A DNA stretch of 64,000 bases from Flavobacterium sp. LC2016-13. GTDB taxonomy: Bacteria; Bacteroidota; Bacteroidia; Flavobacteriales; Flavobacteriaceae. Shown one piece after another: positions 42,089-50,490 of this stretch (position 1 is its first letter; every line of letters starts with the position of its first letter). The notes under the pieces were generated by a model, which worked only from the letters and a program-made list of their open reading frames with translations, had not been told where the DNA came from and made no database searches. Made by a program: the position numbers and the translations under genes. Location: positions 62,001 through 126,000 of the forward strand of contig NZ_WMDQ01000013.1 of assembly GCF_009707955.1 (NCBI RefSeq), written 5' to 3'.

Positions 42089-42718
42089 TTAATTGTTCAT
42101 TAAATCCTGAAAGAAATCTACGAAATTGCCCAAATGCAAACCGTCCATTAGACCGTGATGTACGTGAACTGACATTGCGATTGTTCTTTTTCCGGTTTCT
42201 GAAACCATCATTTTTCCAAAAGAAATTTTAGGACAACTGTCTGGAAATGTATAGCTTCTTGCATGCGAAAGTGAAGTAAAATCAAGCCACGGAATTGCCG
42301 AAAAATGGATCACATTATCATCATCAAAAGATCTTGTAAAAAGTCCGGTTGTGTTTTGAATGCGTTCGATTTCTGCTAAAGCATTTTGTTCGAAAATCTT
42401 AAAATCCGGATTATATTCAATTAATGAAAATCCAAAAGTGCCATCTTCACGCCCAATTGTGGCCGAAACATCAATACGATCGTTGATATAAATTTTGTCG
42501 TCGGCAATTCTGTATCTGAAATTTTCAATCGAATTTACCGCAACTAAGGTTTTGTGTAAATAATAGATAAAAAAAGAAGCTTTAAGGCTTTTGGCAGTTT
42601 GATAAGCTTTGGTACAATCAATTTGCACGGTTGCGCCAAAAAAGGGCTCTTCCATTTGTCTGAAATGCTTAAAATGCTCTTTTCTATTCCAATTTTCTAA
42701 ATCTAAAAGTGTTTTCAT
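42089..42718 (-). CDS. Chloramphenicol acetyltransferase-like protein (CatA family)
   Basis: A 209-residue CAT-fold protein. The catalytic histidine (His188) and structural Asp192 lie in HHGLMDG; YRIADDKIYINDRIDVSATI is the conserved central block. In Bacteroidota many chromosomal homologues do not confer chloramphenicol resistance. Its start overlaps the HAD gene stop by one base (TAATG), so the two genes are coupled; a role in acetylating a small metabolite is equally possible. Confidence 0.85.
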   Translation of the reverse strand: MKTLLDLENWNRKEHFKHFRQMEEPFFGATVQIDCTKAYQTAKSLKASFFIYYLHKTLVAVNSIENFRYRIADDKIYINDRIDVSATIGREDGTFGFSLIEYNPDFKIFEQNALAEIERIQNTTGLFTRSFDDDNVIHFSAIPWLDFTSLSHARSYTFPDSCPKISFGKMMVSETGKRTIAMSVHVHHGLMDGLHLGNFVDFFQDLMNN

Positions 42719-43425
42719 TATGACAGGTTCTCAAGTACTTCAATAATATTTTCAAATGAACTAAAATGTTCATGTTCTACTTTATGGCTAATTTTTTCGT
42801 GTTCCCAAGTGGTATGAAACGGAATATGAACGGCATAACCTCCAATTCCTAAAACGGGAAGTACATCAGATTTCAAAGAGTTTCCTATCATCAAAAATTC
42901 ATGAGCCTGAATTTCTAAACGGCCTAATAATTTCTCGTAATCAATTTCTTGTTTGTCTGACATGACTTCGATATGATGAAAATAATGTCCTAAACCAGAA
43001 CGGTGCAATTTGCTATGCTGATCTTTTAAGTCGCCTTTTGTAGCGACAACCAATTTGTATTTACCATGTAAAGCCTGCAAAGTTTCTTCGATTCCGTCAA
43101 GAAGTTCGATTGGTTTTTCTAATAATTCTTTTCCGTATTGAATGATTTTCTCAATTACTTCAACCGGAATCGTATTGTTCGAAATATTCATCGCAGCTTC
43201 AATCATCGAAAGAATATAACCTTTGATTCCGTAACCGTATAAAGGCAAATTCTCGATTTCGATTTTAAATAATTCCTGCGAAATTCCCTGATGCGAAAGA
43301 TAATCTTCCATCAAAGCACAAAATTTATGTTCTGTTTCCTGAAAATAAGGTTCGTTTACAAACAAAGTATCATCGGCATCGAATGCGATTACTTTTAAGT
43401 TTGGTATTTTGCTTTTATGTAACAT
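42718..43425 (-). CDS. HAD superfamily hydrolase
   Basis: A 235-residue phosphatase-like protein with DADDT (Asp16 nucleophile, Asp18 acid/base), ATKGDLKDQHSKLHRSGL (motif II-III) and MIGNSLKSDVLP (motif IV). The cap is helical, type I. The substrate is unknown. It forms a two-gene operon with the CAT-like gene downstream. Confidence 0.87.
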   Translation of the reverse strand: MLHKSKIPNLKVIAFDADDTLFVNEPYFQETEHKFCALMEDYLSHQGISQELFKIEIENLPLYGYGIKGYILSMIEAAMNISNNTIPVEVIEKIIQYGKELLEKPIELLDGIEETLQALHGKYKLVVATKGDLKDQHSKLHRSGLGHYFHHIEVMSDKQEIDYEKLLGRLEIQAHEFLMIGNSLKSDVLPVLGIGGYAVHIPFHTTWEHEKISHKVEHEHFSSFENIIEVLENLS

Positions 43426-43474
43426 AGTGTTTTTGTTTTTTTAGTTTGAGGTTTTCTTTATTTGAGGTTCTTTT

Positions 43475-43770
43475 GCCACAGATTAAATGATTTCAAAGAT
43501 TTTAAAAAAAATCTGCTCAATCTGCAGAATCTGCGAGAGAACTTTTTAGCCACGAATTGCACGAATTAGCACTAATTTTTCTGCCACAGATTAAATGATT
43601 TCAAAGATTTAAAAAGAATCTGCTCAATCTGCAGAATCTGCGAGAGAACTTTTTAGCCACGAATTGCACGAATTAGCACTAATTTTTTGCTACAGATTAA
43701 ATGATTTCAAAGATTTAAAAAGAATCTGCTCAATCTGCCAAATCTGCGAGAAACTTTTTTTGCCAAGAAT
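43475..43770. repeat. Three tandem copies of a 106-108 bp intergenic repeat
   Basis: Copies start at 43475, 43583 and 43689 (spacing 108 and 106 bp) with GCCACAGATTAAATGATTTC (GCTACAG in the third). Each contains inverted words AATCTGCTCAATCTGC / GCAGAATCTGCGAG and, in the first two, CACGAATTGCACGAATTAG. The third copy is truncated. No spacers and no protein coding. This repeat fills the 390-bp gap between the HAD and EamA genes. Confidence 0.85.
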
Positions 43771-43815
43771 TATTAAAAATCAATCTGTGTGATCCGCGTT
43801 CCAGTCTCTCAATTC

Positions 43816-44691
43816 TTAGAACTTCTTAAGAGAAATTGTTTTATCGTAAAAAGTAATTCTAATTCCGAAAAGCAAAATCATTCCGCCAAAAACCATTTGT
43901 AAAGTTATTTGTTCTTCTAAAAACAACCAAGCTAATATTGAAGTAATTACAGCCTGACTTAATAAACTCAACGAAACTTTTGTCGCGCGCATGTGTTGTG
44001 TGGCGTAACTAATCGAAAGCCAGGCGCATAATTGACAAATTACTGCCTGAAGCAGCAATACAAACCAACCCGTATTTGAAAACCCTGTAAAAGGTTCGTT
44101 TAAAGAATAACAAAGAATTCCTAAATAAATACTTGATGCCAATAAACTAATGGTCATAAACGATAAAACATCAACTTGTGAAAGGACATTTTTGCTGACC
44201 AAAAGATAAATAGAATATAATATTCCGGATAAAACAGCAAAGAGAAATGCCTGATCAAAATTCAATTCCATAAAAAAGCTAAAACCAACTAAAGTTACCA
44301 TTCCAAATAAGGAAACAACAGTGCCAATCCAGAAATTAGTTGCAGGTTTTGATTTCAAGAACAAGAAAGAACCAATTCCGACCCAAAGCGGTGATAAGTT
44401 TGTAAGCAACGAAGCCTGAGTCGCGCTTGAATCCTGAATGGCGATATTCCAAACGGCAACATCTGAGGCAAATAAAATTCCGCAAAGCGCTGCAAGTAAT
44501 GCAAATTTTAATGTTGGAAGTTTAAAATTTTTACTCAAAAGAACATAAGGCAGAAGCAATGTTATGGCAAAAAACATTCGATAAAAAGCCGAAATTAATC
44601 CTGGCGCTAATTTCAATTTAACCAATATTGGGAAGATTGAAATACAAAGTATCCCGCAGATTAAGGCTAATCTTGGTTTGGTGATTTTCAT
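43816..44691 (-). CDS. EamA/DMT family exporter
   Basis: A 291-residue membrane protein with ten hydrophobic segments in two homologous halves; the first contains LTNLSPLWVGIGSFLFLKSK and the second LSLLSQAVITSILAWLFLEEQ, the two conserved DMT signatures. It probably exports an amino acid or other small metabolite. It lies 29 bp downstream of the RloB gene on the same strand, but there is no reason to link it functionally. Confidence 0.85.
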   Translation of the reverse strand: MKITKPRLALICGILCISIFPILVKLKLAPGLISAFYRMFFAITLLLPYVLLSKNFKLPTLKFALLAALCGILFASDVAVWNIAIQDSSATQASLLTNLSPLWVGIGSFLFLKSKPATNFWIGTVVSLFGMVTLVGFSFFMELNFDQAFLFAVLSGILYSIYLLVSKNVLSQVDVLSFMTISLLASSIYLGILCYSLNEPFTGFSNTGWFVLLLQAVICQLCAWLSISYATQHMRATKVSLSLLSQAVITSILAWLFLEEQITLQMVFGGMILLFGIRITFYDKTISLKKF

Positions 44692-44720
44692 TGTTTATTA
44701 TATAAAAAGAGCTAAAGATT

Positions 44721-45407
44721 TTATATTATTTTAGGATCAATAACTTCAATATTAATTTTTGAATAATTAAGTAGTTCCTTCATTAAGAGATATACTTTCG
44801 TTGATTTTTCTGCAGGAAAATAATCACCTTTATTTAAATCTGCCTTTTCAGCCCTTTCGATCGCTTTCAAAATATATTCTTGAGTTAAATACCCCTTAGG
44901 ATAATTTTTAATTTTTGAATGAGCATGTTTTGTTCCAAGCTCTGTTTTTGATTCTTTACTAGTTTTACATAAAATATTTTCTGGCTCATCCAAATGAAAT
45001 AATAGCCATATCTCAAAACAATAATTGCTTATAAATAAATTAGCATCAATTAGACTTTCACAATATTCTTTTAATTCGGGATATTCTTCTTTTGGATGTT
45101 GATCCACATCAAGTACAAACCTAAATTTGTCATCTAAAGATGGAGTAACAGGTAAGCTTTTAGGTGGATTTTCAATGAAAGATTTGGCACGCTCAATTAA
45201 TTTTTTTGGTTGAGAACCTTTGACATTCGTGTCTTTTTCAAAAACATGTAAAATGCTTGCTTTTTTAGGTTCAAAAAATAAATTATTAAAAGTTCCGAAA
45301 TATTTGGGTTCCTTGTCTTCTCCTTCATAAACAATGAAGAATTTAGTTGCATCTTTAAATGATTGCTCTTTATTGTAATCATCTAATGTGTATCTCTTAC
45401 GCTCCAT
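44721..45407 (-). CDS. RloB-like TOPRIM-type protein
   Basis: A 228-residue RloB-family protein. YEGEDKEP (Glu28) and FVLDVDQHP (Asp100, Asp102) match the Glu and DxD motifs of TOPRIM-type nucleases; CFEIWLLFHLD is the usual RloB block. It begins exactly where the ATPase gene stop ends, so the two are tightly coupled. RloA/RloB pairs, like the PARIS AriA-AriB and OLD families, are thought to act as an ATPase sensor with a nuclease effector against phages. The nuclease role is inferred. Confidence 0.82.
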   Translation of the reverse strand: MERKRYTLDDYNKEQSFKDATKFFIVYEGEDKEPKYFGTFNNLFFEPKKASILHVFEKDTNVKGSQPKKLIERAKSFIENPPKSLPVTPSLDDKFRFVLDVDQHPKEEYPELKEYCESLIDANLFISNYCFEIWLLFHLDEPENILCKTSKESKTELGTKHAHSKIKNYPKGYLTQEYILKAIERAEKADLNKGDYFPAEKSTKVYLLMKELLNYSKINIEVIDPKII

Positions 45408-46772
45408 TTATAAAGGATTTTCTTCGATAATTAATTTGGAAAAATCTCCTAAAAAAGGTATTCCTCCATATCTTCCTTCTAAATAGCCTCTTTCTAAAAC
45501 TTTGTCGCCTCTTGGGTTAAAATTGCTTAACGGATAAAATTCTGTACTTCCATCAGATTTTTTTTCGGTAAACCAAATTTCATCTCTTCGCAATAGTTCA
45601 TCATCTAATAAATGACTTTCATGGGTTGTGAAAATTAGTTGGCTATTGGTTTTTGAATTTAATGAATATGTTTTTAAAAGTTCTTTAGCTAATAAAGGAT
45701 GCATACTTCTTTCTAGTTCATCAATAATATATACAAGATCGTTTTCATATAGTAAATCTTCGAATGCTGGAGCGAGTTCGAATAAGCGATTGGTACCGTC
45801 GGATTCTTCATGAAAATCAAATGTAAAATTTGAATTTTCATGTTTAGTACATAATATGAAAACAAAATAGTTGTTATTTTCTTTTACAAAGCTATAATCT
45901 TTATTTCTATATGTAAATACAATTGCCTTTTCATTTGTTGTACTAGTGTTATTTTGAATATTTGATTCTAATTCATCAATGAGATTGTTTTTAAAATTTA
46001 CATCATCTAAGCCAAAAAATAAATCAGATTCTATTTTTCGAAGTACAATTTTTTCAATTCCTGTTTTGCTATTTACAAGTATCTTATTTGTAAAATCTAA
46101 TTTTTTATTTCCTAGTAAAACAGATTTAGTGAAGTCAATGTCTATAGAATTTGGAAAGACTAAATGAAGTTGTGAAAAAGCTTCGCAGATTTTATCTAGA
46201 ATTTTATTGTTGTCAAAAAGTAAGTAACTATTATTTAAAACAGTTTCATTGTCTTTAAGTTCTTTTCTTAGAAATTTCTTAGCAAATATTAAATCGTTTT
46301 TATCTTTAAAATAATCCCCAAATATTACTTCATTATTATCTCTCTTGAAGAGTAATTCTTCTTGGCTTTTCTTTACTGAGTTTATTAAATAAAGCCATTC
46401 ATGTGTTATTTTTCCCTTAAAAATTTCAACAGCATAATCGAAATGAATTCCTTGGTACTCATATTCAATTCGAAAAGTTGAAGGCTTTTCTAGATAGTTT
46501 TCGTCAAGTCTGAATCTTTTACTTTGAGGTATTAATAGTTCAACATCATTTATTACTATAGATTTCAAGAAGGCAATTGCTCTTACTAAGTTACTTTTCC
46601 CCGCAGCATTTGCTCCATAAATTGCCGCAGTTTTTAATACTTCTACTCCTGATTTGGTTTTTTTTATATGATTTGTAAGTTGACGAGAGCCATTTCCTTT
46701 TGCAGGAAGCATATTGAATTCTGTCTCATCTTTGAAAGACATGAAGTTACTGACAACAAAACGGATTAACAT
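45408..46772 (-). CDS. ABC/AAA ATPase of the RloA/AAA_15 type
   Basis: A 454-residue SMC/OLD-like ATPase: Walker A GANAAGKS (residues 53-60) after the typical FRVSNFMSFKD start, signature-like ESDGTNRLFEL (about 323-333), Walker B DE at Asp351-Glu352 in YIIDELERSMHP, and the H-loop THES (His384). It is followed with no gap by the RloB gene. Pairs of this kind form two-gene anti-phage modules. Base composition looks very AT-rich compared with neighbouring housekeeping genes, consistent with transfer. Confidence 0.85.
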   Translation of the reverse strand: MLIRFVVSNFMSFKDETEFNMLPAKGNGSRQLTNHIKKTKSGVEVLKTAAIYGANAAGKSNLVRAIAFLKSIVINDVELLIPQSKRFRLDENYLEKPSTFRIEYEYQGIHFDYAVEIFKGKITHEWLYLINSVKKSQEELLFKRDNNEVIFGDYFKDKNDLIFAKKFLRKELKDNETVLNNSYLLFDNNKILDKICEAFSQLHLVFPNSIDIDFTKSVLLGNKKLDFTNKILVNSKTGIEKIVLRKIESDLFFGLDDVNFKNNLIDELESNIQNNTSTTNEKAIVFTYRNKDYSFVKENNNYFVFILCTKHENSNFTFDFHEESDGTNRLFELAPAFEDLLYENDLVYIIDELERSMHPLLAKELLKTYSLNSKTNSQLIFTTHESHLLDDELLRRDEIWFTEKKSDGSTEFYPLSNFNPRGDKVLERGYLEGRYGGIPFLGDFSKLIIEENPL

Positions 46773-46893
46773 GATTTTACGATTTTTTCGTTAAAAATTA
46801 AATAACAAATCAAATAAACGAAATTATTTTATCATTACTTGCTCTTATTGCGATTTTTTCGAAATAATTAATTTTAGGATTACTATTTAAGAT

Positions 46894-46938
46894 AAATTTT
46901 GAGAATCAATTAAACTTTATAATTGATTCTCAAAATTT
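46894..46938 (-). terminator. Perfect 18-bp inverted repeat, probable terminator
   Basis: Two 18-base arms (46894-46911 and 46921-46938; core GAGAATCAATT / AATTGATTCTC) around a 9-base loop. It lies 7 bp past the stop of the minus-strand gene at 46945 and before the ATPase gene. It is longer than a usual terminator and could also be an attachment or regulatory site. Confidence 0.6.
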
Positions 46939-46944
46939 TAGGTA

Positions 46945-47223
46945 TTATGCATTCATGATTCTCGCGCAGGCTTTATTAATTTCCCTATCAGAAAAATGCC
47001 CGAGCGTTTCTGCCAGCATTTTACTGGTTCTAATGGAATTAATTATTCTGATTCTCAGATCTCGATCATCGCCCATTTCGCTTAAGAGAATTGTCTCGAA
47101 AATTTCGGACAAATACTCAGGTTGATCTCTAAAGTCATCTACAAACCAAAGGTCTGAGAGAAATTTTGCCATTGCAATCATTACATCTTGTTCTGATGTT
47201 TTTTCATTTTCTTTTTTTTGCAT
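46945..47223 (-). CDS. Unknown 92-residue acidic helical protein
   Basis: Predicted all-alpha, acidic N-terminus, with DLWFVDDFRDQPEYLSEIF and SDREINKACARIMNA. No cysteines in motif, no signal, no TM segment. I recognise no family. It lies 170 bp upstream of the ATPase-RloB module on the same strand and could be its regulator or an independent gene. The perfect inverted repeat at its 3' end suggests a separate transcript. Confidence 0.6.
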   Translation of the reverse strand: MQKKENEKTSEQDVMIAMAKFLSDLWFVDDFRDQPEYLSEIFETILLSEMGDDRDLRIRIINSIRTSKMLAETLGHFSDREINKACARIMNA

Positions 47224-47245
47224 AAACCTGAAAATATTAAACGCA

Positions 47246-47333
47246 CGAATCCCTCGTTTTAGATGTGCAAAAAATACCCCATAAGGATAGGTTTTCCCAT
47301 TGTTTCCTCAGGGACATCATGACGAGGGATTCG
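47246..47333. repeat. 88-bp element bounded by an 11-bp inverted repeat
   Basis: CGAATCCCTCG (47246-47256) and its perfect complement (47323-47333) flank a 66-bp interior. On the minus strand a 27-codon frame crosses it (ATG near 47317, stop near 47236). It lies just upstream of the 92-residue gene. Could be a leader RNA hairpin or a mobile repeat. Confidence 0.5.
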
Positions 47334-47445
47334 CTTATGTTAACTTTTATTAGAAAGTTCCTAAATAAATCCTATAGTGTATTTTTTGCAAAACAAACCT
47401 ACAACTAAAAAACCAAATATGTAAGAAAAATACATTTGTTTTGTT

Positions 47446-47520
47446 CCTACAAGGTTTTTTTCAACCTTGTAGGTATGACAATCTATTCAAAACCTACAAG
47501 GTTGAAAAAAACCTTGCAGG
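47446..47520. repeat. Two copies of a CCTACAAGGTT hairpin
   Basis: CCTACAAGGTT (47446-47456) pairs with AACCTTGTAGG (47463-47473); a second copy at 47493-47503 pairs with 47510-47520 with one mismatch. They are related to the palindrome after serS (AACCTAACAGGTTT). Confidence 0.7.
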
Positions 47521-47544
47521 ACACGTATATAAATTAAATAAGAC

Positions 47545-47576
47545 AAAAAAAAAGATGTGCAATCACACATCTTTTT
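47545..47576 (-). terminator. Terminator of metG
   Basis: AAAAAGATGTG / CACATCTTTTT stem with a 6-base loop, 7 bp beyond the minus-strand metG stop; the run of A on the plus strand is the T tract. Confidence 0.87.
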
Positions 47577-47582
47577 AAATCT

Positions 47583-49640
47583 TTAGTTTATCGTTTCACC
47601 ATTTGGTGCATCCGTATCAGGATTTACGAATACCAATTTTCCTTCGGCATTTGTTGTCATTAAGATCATTCCCTGACTTTCAACACCGCGTAAAGCTCTT
47701 GGCGCTAAGTTGGCCAAAACCGTAACACGTTTGCCGATGATTTCTTCTGGTGAAAAGCTTTCGGCAATTCCGGAAACAATCGTGCGAACATCAATTCCGG
47801 TATCAATTTTAAGCACCAAAAGTTTGTTGGCTTTTGGCATTTTTTCTGCTTCAATAATAGTTCCTACGCGTAAATCCATTTTGGCAAAATCCTCATATTG
47901 AATTAAATCTTTTTGAGGTTCTGCTTTTTTGTTTTCAGCAATATTAGCGGTTTTTGTAGCTTCCAATTTATCTATTTGTTTTTGTATTTCTTCGTCTTCT
48001 ATTTTTGCGAAAAGTAATTCTGCTTCACCAATTTGGTGACCTTCCGGAATTAATTCTGAATTTTCAGCAACATCATTCCATTTCAATTTACCTTCATTTT
48101 TTAAGATTTTTGACAATTTTGCAGCCGTAAAAGGCAAAAATGGTTCGGCTAAAACGCTCAACGCAGCAGCAATTTGCAATGCTACATACATTTGAGTTTT
48201 TACACGCTCCGGATTGTCTTTCATCACTTTCCAAGGCTCTTCGTCAGCAAGGTATTTATTTCCTAAACGCGCAACATTCATTAATTCACCCAAAGCTTCA
48301 CGGAATCTGTAACGCTCAACCGAACTTGAAATCACAGCTGGATACGCTTTTAATTCTGCTAATGTATTTTCATCAACTTCAGATAATTCATTTGGTGTCG
48401 GAATAAATCCTTCGTAATATTTGTTGGTTAAAACCACTACACGATTAATGAAATTCCCGAAAATGGCAACTAATTCATTGTTATTTCTCGCCTGGAAATC
48501 TTTCCAGGTAAAATCGTTATCCTTAGTTTCCGGTGCGTTTGATGTTAATGCATAACGCAAAACATCTTGTTTCTCCGGAAATTCTTCTAAATATTCGTGC
48601 AACCAAACTGCCCAGTTTTTAGAAGTCGAAAGTTTGTTTCCTTCCAAATTCAAAAACTCATTTGCAGGAACATTGTCCGGCAAAATATAGCTTCCTTCGG
48701 CTTTAAGCATCGCCGGGAAAATGATACAGTGAAAAACAATATTGTCTTTGCCAATAAAATGAACCAGTTTTGTGTCTTCGTCTTTCCAGTATGGTTCCCA
48801 GTCTTTTCCTTCACGAAGAGCCCATTCTTTAGTAGACGAAATATATCCGATAGGCGCATCAAACCAAACGTATAATTTTTTTCCTTCGGCACCTTCAACC
48901 GGAACATCAATTCCCCAGTCAAGGTCACGCGTTACCGCACGAGGCTCAAGTCCGCCGTCAACCCAGGATTTAACTTGTCCGTAAACATTCGGTTTCCAGT
49001 CGTTTTTATGTCCAACCAAAATCCATTCTCTCAGGAAATCAGTATATCTGTCAAGAGGCAAAAACCAGTGTTTTGTTGCTTTTAAAATTGGAGTTTCTCC
49101 GGTAATTGTCGATTTCGGATTAATTAAATCTGTAGCATTCAAAGTCGATCCGCAATTTTCACACTGATCGCCGTAAGCTCCATCATTACCACATCTTGGG
49201 CAAGTTCCAACCACAAAACGATCTGCTAAAAACTGATTCGCTTTTGCATCGTACAATTGTTCTGTTACTTCTTCAATAAAATCACCTTTATCATACAATG
49301 TTCTAAAGAATTCCGAAGCCGTGTCATGGTGAATTTTAGCCGAAGTTCTTGAATAGTTGTCAAACGAAATTCCGAAATCAGCAAATGATTTTCTTATAAT
49401 TCCGTCATATTTATCAATAACTTCTTGTGGTGTAATTCCTTCTTTTTTGGCTTTCATCGAAATTGCAACGCCATGTTCATCGCTTCCGCAAATAAACGCA
49501 ACGTCTTTTCCTTGCAATCGTAAATATCTCGAATAAATATCTGCAGGCACGTAAACCCCCGCCAAATGCCCAATATGGATAGGTCCGTTGGTGTAAGGTA
49601 AGGCTGCCGTAATAGTATATCTCTTTGGATTTTGTATCAT
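47583..49640 (-). CDS. metG: Methionyl-tRNA synthetase
   Basis: A 685-residue class I synthetase with HIGH as HIGH in TNGPIHIGHLAG and KMSKS as KLSTS. Zinc knuckles appear as CPRCGNDGAYGDQCENC. The C-terminal EMAP/tRNA-binding domain (about 575-685) with DLRVGTIIEAEKMPKANKL is present, so it is the homodimeric long form. On the minus strand TATTTTTG at 49660-49667 is a good -7 box; the leader carries a 7-bp hairpin (ACTCAAT / ATTGAGT). Confidence 0.96.
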   Translation of the reverse strand: MIQNPKRYTITAALPYTNGPIHIGHLAGVYVPADIYSRYLRLQGKDVAFICGSDEHGVAISMKAKKEGITPQEVIDKYDGIIRKSFADFGISFDNYSRTSAKIHHDTASEFFRTLYDKGDFIEEVTEQLYDAKANQFLADRFVVGTCPRCGNDGAYGDQCENCGSTLNATDLINPKSTITGETPILKATKHWFLPLDRYTDFLREWILVGHKNDWKPNVYGQVKSWVDGGLEPRAVTRDLDWGIDVPVEGAEGKKLYVWFDAPIGYISSTKEWALREGKDWEPYWKDEDTKLVHFIGKDNIVFHCIIFPAMLKAEGSYILPDNVPANEFLNLEGNKLSTSKNWAVWLHEYLEEFPEKQDVLRYALTSNAPETKDNDFTWKDFQARNNNELVAIFGNFINRVVVLTNKYYEGFIPTPNELSEVDENTLAELKAYPAVISSSVERYRFREALGELMNVARLGNKYLADEEPWKVMKDNPERVKTQMYVALQIAAALSVLAEPFLPFTAAKLSKILKNEGKLKWNDVAENSELIPEGHQIGEAELLFAKIEDEEIQKQIDKLEATKTANIAENKKAEPQKDLIQYEDFAKMDLRVGTIIEAEKMPKANKLLVLKIDTGIDVRTIVSGIAESFSPEEIIGKRVTVLANLAPRALRGVESQGMILMTTNAEGKLVFVNPDTDAPNGETIN

Positions 49641-49687
49641 AACTCAATTTTATTGAGTGCAAAAATAAGCAATAGAATTGAGATTTT

Positions 49688-49830
49688 GTTATTTCACGGA
49701 GTTTCACAGAGAAAAAGCGCCGAGTTTTGTTTTAAAGAATGTGAATTAATCTCGCAAAGTCGCCGAGTCGCAAAGTCAAAGAAGCAATTTTTTTTTAAAA
49801 CTTTGCACTTTTGCGATTTTGCGAGAGACT
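49688..49830. repeat. Degenerate 'cgcaaagtcgccgag' intergenic repeats
   Basis: Imperfect words TTTCACGGAGTTTCACAGAG, CTCGCAAAGTCGCCGAG and TTGCGATTTTGCGAG recur, some inverted. The same vocabulary occurs at 29156, 56390 and 59393. No gene. Confidence 0.5.
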
Positions 49831-49958
49831 AAGTCAGACTTTGGGAATGCATTTTTTCAGGAGCTAATCCCGCTATCCGTTACAATCTTTTGTGTCTCGT
49901 TAAAGAAACGAGACACAAAAGGATTTCCTCTTCTATCGGGGCTAAAAAAGCTTCTGGT

Positions 49959-50033
49959 TTGTCAGGCTGAGCGAAGTCGAAGCCTCGTTTGCTGAATCAC
50001 TTTGCGGGGCTTCGACTTCGCTCAGCCTGACAA
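49959..50033. repeat. Intergenic inverted repeat with perfect 26-bp arms
   Basis: Arms 49959-49984 and 50008-50033 are exact inverted copies (core CTGAGCGAAGTCGAAGCC) around a 23-base loop. The same core makes the 15-bp arms at 29261-29309 and a half-copy at 56346. No ORF. Confidence 0.85.
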
Positions 50034-50204
50034 TATTGTGCATATCGATCTTAAACAAAAAATACTTAACGAATCTCTGCGCTTTTTCTTTGTGAATCTC
50101 TGCGGTATAACCCCATAAAATAGAACCAGTTTAAACTAGCATTCCCACTTAAATCTTCAAAATATATTTTGCAACCTTTGTACTGAAAAAACAAAGACAA
50201 TTTT

Positions 50205-50432
50205 ATGAGCAAGACAAAACTAATCATCAATAAAAACGGATCAATAAAAATTGAAGGTGATTTCGAAATCATGGATCCGGAAGGAGTACTTTATGGTTTA
50301 CAAGGAAGATCTGCATTGGGACTTTGCCGTTGTGGATTATCTGCAAACAAACCTTTTTGCGATGGAGGACACCGTAATAACTTCGAACACGATTCAATCG
50401 CGTTTGATTTACCACCAATGAAAACGAATTAA
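50205..50432 (+). CDS. CDGSH iron-sulfur domain protein
   Basis: A 75-residue mitoNEET-type protein with CRCGLSANKPFCDGGH, the 3Cys-1His ligand set of a [2Fe-2S] cluster. Likely roles are redox sensing or cluster transfer. It has no signal. Followed by a strong terminator shared with the convergent M19 gene. Confidence 0.9.
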   Translation: MSKTKLIINKNGSIKIEGDFEIMDPEGVLYGLQGRSALGLCRCGLSANKPFCDGGHRNNFEHDSIAFDLPPMKTN

Positions 50433-50457
50433 GAATCGTTTTTCTGGTTTAGGATAT

Positions 50458-50487
50458 AAAAAAAGCTGCATTAATGCAGCTTTTTTT
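50458..50487. terminator. Bidirectional terminator
   Basis: AAAAAGCTGCATT / AATGCAGCTTTTT, a nearly loopless palindrome flanked by A and T tracts between convergent genes. Confidence 0.9.
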
Positions 50488-50490
50488 GTT

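Noticed and set aside
43475..43770. CRISPR array
   Set aside because: The repeat units are over 100 bp, contiguous, and contain no variable spacers or nearby cas genes.
46773..46893. Promoter or operator for the RloAB module
   Set aside because: AT-rich with no exact TAnnTTTG on the minus strand in the right place; nothing convincing.
48140..48984. Several frames opposite metG
   Set aside because: Shadows of the synthetase gene; no family features.
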